DNA of 64,000 nucleotides, taken from assembly GCF_011927795.1 (NCBI RefSeq), contig NZ_JAATJJ010000001.1, positions 1-64,000 of the forward strand, given 5' to 3'. Position 1 is the stretch's first letter, and each line of letters opens with the position of its first letter. Position numbers and translations under genes: made by a program. A model generated the notes under the pieces. It made no database searches. It was not told where the DNA came from and saw nothing but the letters and a program-made list of their open reading frames with translations. This DNA comes from Saonia flava (GTDB lineage: Bacteria > Bacteroidota > Bacteroidia > Flavobacteriales > Flavobacteriaceae). Shown here piece after piece: positions 47,782-55,369 of the stretch.

Positions 47782-47931
47782 CTAATTATCACCACTTCCT
47801 CTATCATCTCTCTCATTGTGACATGTATCACAAGCTTGCTCATATAATGATTGGTCTGCGGTTTCGGTTTCACATGAAAATAAACCAAGAGTGAATACTG
47901 CTACTGCTAAAATGCTCATTACTTTTCTCAT
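47782..47931 (-). CDS. 49-residue predicted lipoprotein with a CxxCH motif (short ORF)
   Basis: ATG at 47931, TAG at 47782-47784, 49 codons, below usual length cut-offs. A signal peptide MRKVMSILAVAVFTLGLFSC (lipobox LFSC, Cys20) is followed by only ~29 further residues. The mature part holds CDTCH (34-38), a CxxCH heme-c or metal/redox motif, and an acidic tail ending RDDRGSGDN. It has its own terminator. It sits between a LytTR regulator and a TPR histidine kinase on the same strand. Coding support: lipoprotein signal, correct codon pattern, terminator. Function unknown. Confidence 0.72.
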   Translation of the reverse strand: MRKVMSILAVAVFTLGLFSCETETADQSLYEQACDTCHNERDDRGSGDN

Positions 47932-48070
47932 AATCTAAAATGTTTAGGGGTTATATAAATATTTCTGGGACTAAAGTATTGTAGATATAAGGAGAGTGAA
48001 ACTTGCTAGAGTTTAGTTTAGTGAACACCCCTTTTTTAAGAGTATTCCTTCAAGTTTTGTGAGTATTGGA

Positions 48071-48802
48071 TTAATTTAAGGTGGAAAATGTGCTTTTTGC
48101 CAACACTTTTTTCAAAGAATCAATGTTCTTTTTGTAGGATTTTGAAAAGGGAAGTTGCTCTTGACCCACTTTTAGGGCGCATATACTTTTTCCATAATTT
48201 ATTCTGGAAACATAGTCCATGTTAAGTATATAGCTTTGGTGTACCCTTATGAAGTTTTTTGGAAGATTGTCCTCAAATGTTTTTAGTGTTTTAAATGCAC
48301 TGACTACGCGACCATCTTTCATAATAAAATCTGTTGCATTGTTGTCTGCCTTTAAATAAAGAATCTCGTCCGTATTTAAATATTGAAAGTCACTATATGA
48401 TTTTATACAAATGGTAGGTACCGTTTTCTCTTTTGGCACTTGTTTTTTTAAGTACATTAAGGTTTTAAGAATATCTAATTCATTATAAGGTAACAGCCAA
48501 TAATCAAAAAAATTGTTTTTTAGGGCCTCATAAGCGTAATCTTTGCTTTTAGACATTCCAATAATCATTGGCATGGCAGTAACATACTTGTAGAGTTCAT
48601 TTACCAATTCAAAACATTCAGTGGCATTTTTATCCAAATTAATAAAGACCACATCAGGTAAGTGTTTTAGAATAATGTTCAATCCCTGATCACTATCCTT
48701 GGCCAGCCCATAAAAGACAAAATCACCATAGTCTTCCAAGTAGTGTTGAAATTGTAAACTAGATGTGGCGTCCGAATCTATAATGATATATGTATATTCC
48801 AT
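48071..48802 (-). CDS. LytTR-family regulator with degenerate receiver
   Basis: 243 residues from the ATG at 48802; an ATG three codons upstream (48811) is equally possible. N-terminal receiver fold, but the phospho-acceptor place is Asn55 in VVFINLD, and the invariant Lys is replaced by Leu104 in DYWLLPY; only the acidic pair (DSD) remains. The LytTR DNA-binding domain (about 140-240) has ILYLKADNNATDFIMKDGRVV, FIRVHQSYILNMDYV. It likely acts without phosphorylation (inference). The ACCATA-N7-TATGGT site lies 57 bp upstream. Confidence 0.85.
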   Translation of the reverse strand: MEYTYIIIDSDATSSLQFQHYLEDYGDFVFYGLAKDSDQGLNIILKHLPDVVFINLDKNATECFELVNELYKYVTAMPMIIGMSKSKDYAYEALKNNFFDYWLLPYNELDILKTLMYLKKQVPKEKTVPTICIKSYSDFQYLNTDEILYLKADNNATDFIMKDGRVVSAFKTLKTFEDNLPKNFIRVHQSYILNMDYVSRINYGKSICALKVGQEQLPFSKSYKKNIDSLKKVLAKSTFSTLN

Positions 48803-48859
48803 GGATAACATTATAATTTATAAAATTATAGTTTCTTGAAATTCCCCTACTATATATTT

Positions 48860-48878
48860 ACCATAGAATATATATGGT
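48860..48878. promoter_or_regulatory. Inverted repeat operator, copy 2 (ACCATA-N7-TATGGT)
   Basis: Same arms and same 7-bp spacer as the site at 44873-44891. The centre (48869) is 41 bp from a TAATTTTA -7-like element (48821-48828, last base not consensus), the same distance as copy 1. Gene downstream: the LytTR regulator. Confidence 0.58.
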
Positions 48879-48938
48879 TTTGATTGTAATCGTCTGAAAA
48901 TTAATCAATTTGAAGGAAAAATACTACAATTGAGGAGA

Positions 48939-50477
48939 TTATTTATTTTGAACAAACTCATAAGCTCCAATATCCGGAGAACTAGTTCTGTCGGTTCCAA
49001 TAATATCTAGAGGGAGTGTTTGGGCAGCATTAGTATCTCCTTTATCTATTACTTCCGATTCCTCGCCAATCCTGAAGTCGTTTTTTTGAACTTCTATAAA
49101 ATTTGTAAGAGGATTTAGGACAATAGAATTATATCCTGGATTGTCGAGATCCAATATTGGATTGCCAACCACAAGATTGGAGGATTCATTGTACTTTAGT
49201 GTACAATTCTTGAATGAAAAGTTAAAAGAAGCCAATTCGTTGTTCTGCAAAAACAGTTCGTGGGTGTTGTTGCCGTCTACAATGCAATTTGTAAAATTAG
49301 CTTCAACTAAATCCTCCAATACAGTACCGTTTTCGGTCTCAATTAGGTTATCTATTAAAAGAGATGGGCTGTTACGGAAGCCATTGTTCCAATAATTTGC
49401 AATTGTAGCGTGGGTAAAATAATAAGAACCTCCTAGATTACAATATAATGATGAAGCCCCTGCATTGCCAAGAACAAGATTTTCCCCAATGATTGATGCT
49501 GTTCTAGCCCATAGATTAACACGTGAACTATTATGAATTTGAGAATTTCTAAATGTTAGAGTGGGGGAGCTTAAAATTCCATCGCCCTCTGCCAATATTC
49601 CGATAGTGGCATTTTTTATTGTTAAATGATTTATTTCATTGTTTATGCTTCCCGGAGCTAACCATATGGTCCCCCATTGGCCAGGAATGTATTCAAATTC
49701 TGGTTCAAGTCTATCTCCTTCAAATATCACCTCATTTTCCATTTCAGCAACATCTAGACTTAATTGCCCTTGGACCTTTATAGAGGCATTGTTTTGTACA
49801 ATAATTCCAGAATTCTCATGAAAATGAACCCTTGCCCCAGCATTTATGTTCAAGGTTTCATTCTCAGGAACAGCAGCGTACCCATAAACAACATAGGCCT
49901 TTTCATTGGTAAGTGTAAGTTGTGAACTTTCAAGAATAAAGCCTTCAACACTAATTTCATTCCCTTCTTCATCCACTCCCAAACCCAAGGTTTCTTTAGT
50001 GCCGTTTGACAATTGTTTTGGGAACAGGAAAATGGCATCCTTGATCAGGGTAACCAATTGTACTTTTTGAGTATTGCCATTGGATATAAATTGTAAGGCA
50101 TCTGTATATAAAAAATCTTTTTCATTGGTTGGTGCAATATCAAAAGTGGTCTCAATGAAAATAAAAATACTGTCTTTTGCCAGAATGGGAATATTGTTAA
50201 ACTCTTTTCCCGCAACTCCATCAACATTTAATCTATAATTACTGTTTTCTCCATTTTCCAAATTAATATGGGGTATCTGTATATCTATATTACTTTTATT
50301 GTACACTTTTAAGGAATAGGTGCTACTGCCAATATTGGTGAAAACAGTATCCAAATAAACAGTATCCTTGGAGAACTCTAAATTCCCTATACTAGCCTGA
50401 TATTCAAAATCTTTGCGACAAGAGCTCCAAAAAAGAATTAAAACCAAAGCTAAGATGGAAAGCAGATATCGTTGCAT
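48939..50477 (-). CDS. Right-handed parallel beta-helix lipoprotein
   Basis: 512 residues with lipobox ending WSSC before RKD. An N-terminal beta-sandwich (about 30-140), then a beta-helix region with repeating hydrophobic/Asn turns (INHLTIKNATIGILAEGDG, FTHATIANYWNNGFRNS, and FTNCIVDGNNTHE). The C-terminus has GTDRTSSPDIGAYEF, a signature of choice-of-anchor/right-handed beta-helix proteins. Many such proteins bind or cleave polysaccharide, but no active site is evident. 20 bp after the thioesterase gene. Confidence 0.8.
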   Translation of the reverse strand: MQRYLLSILALVLILFWSSCRKDFEYQASIGNLEFSKDTVYLDTVFTNIGSSTYSLKVYNKSNIDIQIPHINLENGENSNYRLNVDGVAGKEFNNIPILAKDSIFIFIETTFDIAPTNEKDFLYTDALQFISNGNTQKVQLVTLIKDAIFLFPKQLSNGTKETLGLGVDEEGNEISVEGFILESSQLTLTNEKAYVVYGYAAVPENETLNINAGARVHFHENSGIIVQNNASIKVQGQLSLDVAEMENEVIFEGDRLEPEFEYIPGQWGTIWLAPGSINNEINHLTIKNATIGILAEGDGILSSPTLTFRNSQIHNSSRVNLWARTASIIGENLVLGNAGASSLYCNLGGSYYFTHATIANYWNNGFRNSPSLLIDNLIETENGTVLEDLVEANFTNCIVDGNNTHELFLQNNELASFNFSFKNCTLKYNESSNLVVGNPILDLDNPGYNSIVLNPLTNFIEVQKNDFRIGEESEVIDKGDTNAAQTLPLDIIGTDRTSSPDIGAYEFVQNK

Positions 50478-50497
50478 ATAGGAACTTCAGAAAAGAT

Positions 50498-50890
50498 TTA
50501 GTTAGAAAAAATATCCTCAATGTTTTTGGGCACTTTCATTGGTTTGCGGGTTTTAGCATTGAGAAGACAAAATTTAGTTTCAGAATGCACATACAAATCA
50601 CCAGTTTCTTTATTGTACATCTCTACGGCCCTAATAGAAAAACAACCCTCTGTTTTGACAACATAAGTGCGTACAATAATTTGGTCATTCAACTTAGCTG
50701 CATTTTTGTATGTGATGTTATGATTAATAACGACCCAAATGACGGAATCTTGTATGTCCTTAGAAGCCAATAGTTGCCAATGTTCTCTAGAAATATCCTG
50801 AATCCAATGTACATATTGTACATTGTTCACATGGTTTAGGTCATCCAAATCACTTTCTTTGACCCGGATAACTTTTTCGTGAACATTCAT
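50498..50890 (-). CDS. Acyl-CoA thioesterase, 4HBT hot-dog fold
   Basis: 130 residues. Hot-dog fold with the 4-hydroxybenzoyl-CoA-thioesterase pattern: DLDDLNHVNNVQYVHWIQD holds the catalytic acid, then NHNITYKNAAKLNDQIIV. Probably hydrolyses acyl-CoA esters. Its ATG overlaps the glutaminyl cyclase stop by one base, so both are on one mRNA, but their roles look unrelated. Confidence 0.87.
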   Translation of the reverse strand: MNVHEKVIRVKESDLDDLNHVNNVQYVHWIQDISREHWQLLASKDIQDSVIWVVINHNITYKNAAKLNDQIIVRTYVVKTEGCFSIRAVEMYNKETGDLYVHSETKFCLLNAKTRKPMKVPKNIEDIFSN

Positions 50891-51945
50891 TATTTTTTCA
50901 TCAATTTAACCTCAAAGAGCTTGTCCCAATACTTGCCCGTCACAAAAAAAGTTTCGGTTTTTGGGTTATAGGCAACACCATTGAGAACAGAATTAACCTC
51001 GTCCCATTTGGCTCCTTTCGTCACTAATTTCTTAAGCCCTCCAAAATTAATAACCCCTTCAATGGCACCACTTTTTGCATCAATAATCATCATGCTTTCT
51101 TTTTCATATACATTGGCATATATTTTTCCTGCCACATATTCAAGTTCATTTGCCTTGTTGAAAATGGATTTATTGGTGACTATTTCTATGAAATCTTCTT
51201 CAATCAAAGTATTTGGATCCAATAGCCATATTTTTTCGGACCCATCACTCTTGTATAGTTGTTTGCCATCATTACAAAATCCCCAGCCCTCTTTACTTTG
51301 TCCATATTTAAAACTACCAACTTTTTTAAACTCATTTAAGTCGTAAATAAAACCAGTACCACTTTGCCATGTCAATTGGTAAATTTTGTCATTTAATATG
51401 GTAATCCCCTCTCCAAAAAAGGCATTTTCCAAATCAATTTTATTTAACACCTCCCCAGTTTTATAATTAACCTTTCTTAGGGAAGAACTTCCCCTTTTTC
51501 CGGTACTTTCATATAAAGTGTCTGCATAAAATTCCAAACCTTGGGTAAAAGCCTCATTGTCATGAGGGTATGTGTTAATTATTTCGTAGGTATAAATTTC
51601 CGGAGAGCTGGCTGATAAAATCTTTATTTCTTTTAACACCTCCCCGGTACGATCTTCGTAATCTATGGATGCCTTTATAGTTTTGTTCCCCAACTTGGCA
51701 ACATTTAATTGAATTTTGTTGTCTTTTACGGTTAATTCTTGTCCATCTATGGTATAGACAACATTGTTTATGGTCTTTCCTTTTTTATTTTTTAGGCTAA
51801 TACCAACAATTTCATTTTGACTAAATTGTTTTTTGTTTCCCTCAAGTTGAATATCGAAAAGTTCAGATGTAGAAACATTTCCACCCCCGCAAGCATTAAG
51901 TAGCAGGGTTAATGAACTGAGCATTAAAAATTTATAAAAATTCAT
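50890..51945 (-). CDS. Glutaminyl-peptide cyclotransferase, lipoprotein
   Basis: 351 residues with lipobox ending LNAC before GGG. An Ig-like N-terminal part (about 30-110) leads into the plant-type glutaminyl cyclase beta-propeller: INTYPHDNEAFTQGLEF, YESTGKRGSSSLRKV, FFGEGITIL, then NELEYVAGKIYANV and LNGVAYNP. It makes pyroglutamate from N-terminal Gln of exported proteins. Several exported proteins in this window have Gln just after the predicted cleavage site. First gene of the QC-thioesterase-beta-helix unit; divergent from the SRP RNA gene. Confidence 0.9.
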   Translation of the reverse strand: MNFYKFLMLSSLTLLLNACGGGNVSTSELFDIQLEGNKKQFSQNEIVGISLKNKKGKTINNVVYTIDGQELTVKDNKIQLNVAKLGNKTIKASIDYEDRTGEVLKEIKILSASSPEIYTYEIINTYPHDNEAFTQGLEFYADTLYESTGKRGSSSLRKVNYKTGEVLNKIDLENAFFGEGITILNDKIYQLTWQSGTGFIYDLNEFKKVGSFKYGQSKEGWGFCNDGKQLYKSDGSEKIWLLDPNTLIEEDFIEIVTNKSIFNKANELEYVAGKIYANVYEKESMMIIDAKSGAIEGVINFGGLKKLVTKGAKWDEVNSVLNGVAYNPKTETFFVTGKYWDKLFEVKLMKK

Positions 51946-52000
51946 GGTTTCATGTTAATAAGTAGGCAAGTTATCCAATAAAATTTAGAAAGTAAAACGA

Positions 52001-52030
52001 TTGCTTCAAATTTAAAAGGTTGTATATTTG
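52001..52030 (+). promoter_or_regulatory. Promoter of the SRP RNA gene (TTG-N19-TATATTTG)
   Basis: TTG at 52001-52003, a 19-bp spacer, then TATATTTG at 52023-52030, a full match to the Bacteroidota TTG-N17-20-TAnnTTTG promoter. Transcription would start about 5 nt later, at the 5' strand of the SRP RNA helix. Confidence 0.8.
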
Positions 52031-52034
52031 CCAT

Positions 52035-52130
52035 TGGCAAGTCCTACACGACCAGCTCCTGCAGAATCCCCCAGGGTGGGAACGCAGCAAGGGTATGTGG
52101 TTGAAGCGGTGCGATGTAGGTAGCTTGCCA
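52035..52130 (+). ncRNA. ffs: Signal recognition particle RNA, small (4.5S) type
   Basis: The ends TGGCAAG and CTTGCCA pair. Inside are the conserved 4.5S helix-8 parts, AGCTCCTGCAGAATCCCCCAG and GGGAACGCAGCAAGGG, with the symmetric loop that binds Ffh, closed by a short tetraloop. It is about 96 nt and lacks the Alu domain. TTTTTT follows the helix, which can serve as its own terminator. It is the RNA core of the signal recognition particle. Confidence 0.95.
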
Positions 52131-52215
52131 TTTTTTGTGCCCAAAAGTTAAGTATAACACCTCCTTTTTTTCATTCTCTTATTTATTACTTTATTTGCAT
52201 ATTTATTACACTATT

Positions 52216-53025
52216 ATGAAAGGTAAAGTAGTATTGATCACCGGTGGTTCTTCTGGAATAGGAAGAGCAATAGGTGTTTTTTTAAAGTCAAAGGAATTCA
52301 CTGTTTATGGAACAACAAGAAATTTAAAGAACCATAAAAATTTTAATGAATTTGAACTGTTACAGTTAAATGTTAGTAATACAGAAAGTATTCAAAGTGC
52401 TGTTAATCATATTATTGAAAAAGAGGGAAGAATCGATATTTTGATTAATAATGCCGGTGTTGGAATAACTGGTGCGGTAGAGGAGACCCCACATGAAGAA
52501 ATCCTAAAAGTTTTTGACACCAATTTTCATGGCCCATTGCATATGATAAAGGCCGTTTTGCCTCATATGAGAAGCCAAAAAGAAGGTTTGGTGATTAATA
52601 TAACATCTATAGCAGGATATATGGGATTGCCGTTTAGAGGGTTTTATTCTGCAACCAAAGGAGCCTTAGGACTTATTACAGAAGCTTTAAGGATGGAGAC
52701 CAAGGACTTTGGAATTAAGATTACGAATTTGGCTCCTGGAGATTTTGCTACCAATATTGCCGCTGGAAGATACCATGTACCATTACTTGACGACTCTCCA
52801 TATAGGGAAAATTATGGTACTACTTTAAGCACGATGAACGAGCATGTTGACAATGGCAGTGACCCAATTGATGTAGCAAAGGAAGTCTATAAAATTATTG
52901 GAACAACGAAACCAAAAGTGCATTATAAAGTTGGAGAATTCATGCAAAAGTTCTCAATTGTTTTAAAAATGGTATTACCGGATAAAGTATATGAGAAACT
53001 ATTGCTAAACCATTATAAGTTGTAA
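52216..53025 (+). CDS. Short-chain dehydrogenase/reductase
   Basis: 269 residues from the ATG at 52216 (MKGKVVLITGGSSGIG); a longer open frame begins at 52135 but would put a hydrophobic Tyr/Leu-rich stretch in front and overlap the SRP RNA tail. Cofactor site TGGSSGIG, INNAGVG, catalytic Ser in NITSIAG and Tyr-x3-Lys in FYSATKGALG. NAD(P)-dependent oxidoreductase of the classical SDR type; substrate unknown. Confidence 0.9.
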   Translation: MKGKVVLITGGSSGIGRAIGVFLKSKEFTVYGTTRNLKNHKNFNEFELLQLNVSNTESIQSAVNHIIEKEGRIDILINNAGVGITGAVEETPHEEILKVFDTNFHGPLHMIKAVLPHMRSQKEGLVINITSIAGYMGLPFRGFYSATKGALGLITEALRMETKDFGIKITNLAPGDFATNIAAGRYHVPLLDDSPYRENYGTTLSTMNEHVDNGSDPIDVAKEVYKIIGTTKPKVHYKVGEFMQKFSIVLKMVLPDKVYEKLLLNHYKL

Positions 53026-53081
53026 TTTTACATTCTTGATAACAATCATTTAGCTAATAATAATTTTAAACCAAGTATAGA

Positions 53082-53735
53082 ATGAAATTTTTCATAGACA
53101 CGGCCAATTTGGGACAGATTAAGGAAGCTCAGGAATTAGGAGTTTTGGATGGTGTAACCACTAACCCGTCCTTAATGGCAAAAGAGGGAATTACAGGTAA
53201 AGACAATATCTTAAAACATTATGTGGATATCTGCAATATTGTTGATGGAGATGTAAGTGCAGAGGTTATTGCTACCGATTTTGCAAATATGGTAAAGGAA
53301 GGAGAAGAATTAGCGGAGTTGCATGAGCAAATTGTGGTAAAGTTACCTATGATAGCTGATGGTGTTAAAGCATGTAAATATTTTTCTGATAAAGGTATTA
53401 GAACCAATGTAACATTAGTTTTTTCTGCAGGACAGGCTCTTTTGGCGGCAAAGGCCGGTGCATCGTATGTTTCTCCTTTCCTAGGACGTTTGGATGACAT
53501 TTCAACAGATGGTTTAAATTTAATTGCAGAAATACGTCAGATATATGATAATTATGCTTTTGAAACAGAAATTTTAGCAGCATCTATAAGACATACAATG
53601 CATGTGATTGACTGTGCTAAAATTGGGGCGGATGTTATGACGGGTCCCCTATCATCTATTGAAGGTTTGTTGAAACACCCATTGACAGATATTGGTTTAG
53701 CAAAATTCCTGGCAGATTATAAAAAAGGAAACTAA
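53082..53735 (+). CDS. Fructose-6-phosphate aldolase/transaldolase, TalC type
   Basis: 217 residues, the short family length. [27 protein letters not shown], the Schiff-base lysine in IVVKLPM, then [26 protein letters not shown] and the C-terminal [15 protein letters not shown]. This is the short TalC/FSA family; whether it acts as transaldolase or as aldolase cannot be decided by sequence alone. Terminator at 53763-53790. Confidence 0.9.
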   Translation: MKFFIDTANLGQIKEAQELGVLDGVTTNPSLMAKEGITGKDNILKHYVDICNIVDGDVSAEVIATDFANMVKEGEELAELHEQIVVKLPMIADGVKACKYFSDKGIRTNVTLVFSAGQALLAAKAGASYVSPFLGRLDDISTDGLNLIAEIRQIYDNYAFETEILAASIRHTMHVIDCAKIGADVMTGPLSSIEGLLKHPLTDIGLAKFLADYKKGN

Positions 53736-53762
53736 AGAGCCATAAAATTTCCGGACAATAAA

Positions 53763-53790
53763 AAAAGCCTTGAAGAAATTCAAGGCTTTT
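53763..53790. terminator. Bidirectional terminator after the transaldolase gene
   Basis: A 12-bp perfect stem (AAAAGCCTTGAA with TTCAAGGCTTTT) around a 4-nt loop, between two convergent genes. Confidence 0.9.
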
Positions 53791-53814
53791 ATATTTTAAT
53801 ATGTTTTGTGCTCG

Positions 53815-55197
53815 TTAGAATGAAGTATAAAGATTGGCAAATGCATCGACAATATGGCCGTCTTGGGCAATAAATGCTTTGTTTGGGTCAAAGACAATCA
53901 TAGTATGTGCAATTTTAGTATAGTCTTCGGCTCTATATTGTTTGGACAAATCCAATCCTTTGGAGTCTAACATATTCATCCAAATTTTATTATCAGTTTT
54001 TACATTAATACCAACAAATTCATAATCTAGGTATTTGCTGTTTAATTTAGTAATATGCTCCGTTATATTATCAAAGTGTTTCTTTTGAGTGCCAGACCAA
54101 AAATAGAAAACTACTTTATTCCTACTTGCTATATCCTTTAATTGTACTTGCTGCCCATTGGTATTATACAAAGTGATATCTGGAATTTCCTTATTGGGCT
54201 GTATTTGCTTTATGTTTTTATAAAGGGCATCTATTTCGGCAATATGCTTATTATGGGCCGAAAACTTATGAAAAGAAGCTATAAAAGAGTCATTGTTTAT
54301 CTCCACATCATTTTTTAATAAATAATCAACGGCGACATTTCTAAAAAGATTGTCCCTAAGATCCTTTTGTTTTACACAACTGTCGATCAACTTTAGCTTA
54401 TGTTGATAAAAATGAAGGTTGTTTTTCACAATGCCATTTTCAACGGCACATTTATGGGAACAATCATTAAAAGATAAGTTTCCATAATGAAACTTCATAA
54501 AGTCATAATAGGGTCTAAAATAAGTTAGGTTCTTATTGTTGAAGCTAATGTTTTTTCTATAGTCATAAAAATTTTCCGAAAGATTGTGGAATCTATCTTC
54601 ACCTGCCTTTCTCTTATGGTAAAAGGGATATTTTTCCTTAAATGTATAATAGTTATAGTCAATACTGGCTTGCGCCATTTCAATAGCATTGCTAGATAGG
54701 TCAACGGAAGCTTGTAAATCTAATAAACCCTCTTTTTTTTCATTTCTTAATGAATCTATTTTTTTTGAAAATACCTCTGGTTCGAGTTTGTACAATGAGT
54801 GAATAAAATGTACTTCTTGCTCTTGTGTCAAGAACATATCAATCAAAAAATTATTGATTTCTTCTCCTTGTCCAGAAAATGCAAGGGATTCATCAAAATC
54901 TGAAGTATTTAAACGAGCTAAAATACTATCGCCTTTTTCAAAGTATACATATTGTAATTCTGGCGCATGATTAAAATGATGTAGCCCTTCATTAACAGAG
55001 TCCAATTTAAAAGAAAACCTATTTTGGGAGTCCAATTTTGCGGAATCAACGACTACATCATCCTTGTAAAGCACAACATAATTGCTCGTGGGGTTTACAA
55101 TTTCACCCGCAAAATATACTGTTGAGGTCGATTTTTTTTCAACCGAACTACAACCAATAAGTAAAAACGTACATAGGAAAGGTAAAAATTTATCCAT
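53815..55197 (-). CDS. Thioredoxin-fold (TlpA-like) lipoprotein without CxxC
   Basis: 460 residues from the ATG at 55197, with lipobox ending LIGC before SSV. An N-terminal beta-rich domain (about 25-110, DUF4369-like), a long helical middle, then a C-terminal AhpC/TlpA thioredoxin fold (IPDITLYNTNGQQVQLKDI). At the expected WCxxC place it reads WSGTQKKHF, so it lacks both redox cysteines; the middle part does contain a CSHKC pair. Periplasmic or outer-membrane protein; role unknown. Confidence 0.78.
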   Translation of the reverse strand: MDKFLPFLCTFLLIGCSSVEKKSTSTVYFAGEIVNPTSNYVVLYKDDVVVDSAKLDSQNRFSFKLDSVNEGLHHFNHAPELQYVYFEKGDSILARLNTSDFDESLAFSGQGEEINNFLIDMFLTQEQEVHFIHSLYKLEPEVFSKKIDSLRNEKKEGLLDLQASVDLSSNAIEMAQASIDYNYYTFKEKYPFYHKRKAGEDRFHNLSENFYDYRKNISFNNKNLTYFRPYYDFMKFHYGNLSFNDCSHKCAVENGIVKNNLHFYQHKLKLIDSCVKQKDLRDNLFRNVAVDYLLKNDVEINNDSFIASFHKFSAHNKHIAEIDALYKNIKQIQPNKEIPDITLYNTNGQQVQLKDIASRNKVVFYFWSGTQKKHFDNITEHITKLNSKYLDYEFVGINVKTDNKIWMNMLDSKGLDLSKQYRAEDYTKIAHTMIVFDPNKAFIAQDGHIVDAFANLYTSF

Positions 55198-55369
55198 ATA
55201 TAATACATCCATATTCTAAACAAAGCTACTAAACCCTGTAAATACTGATTGTTAATAGGTAGTTAAATGTTGCAAAACCCTGTTAAACCATGGACAAAGT
55301 ACAAGCTTTTTAAGTTTATTGGTTTAAGGGACTAAAATTATCTATTTTCGCAAAAAATTAAATTAAGCT

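Noticed and set aside
49667-49676. ACCATATGGT inside the beta-helix lipoprotein gene as a third operator copy
   Set aside because: It has no 7-bp spacer and lies in coding sequence, so it does not match the two upstream sites.
52135-52215. Extended N-terminus of the SDR (27 extra residues)
   Set aside because: The extension begins 5 bases past the SRP RNA helix, is AT-driven and hydrophobic, and SDR homologues begin at MKGKVVLITGG.
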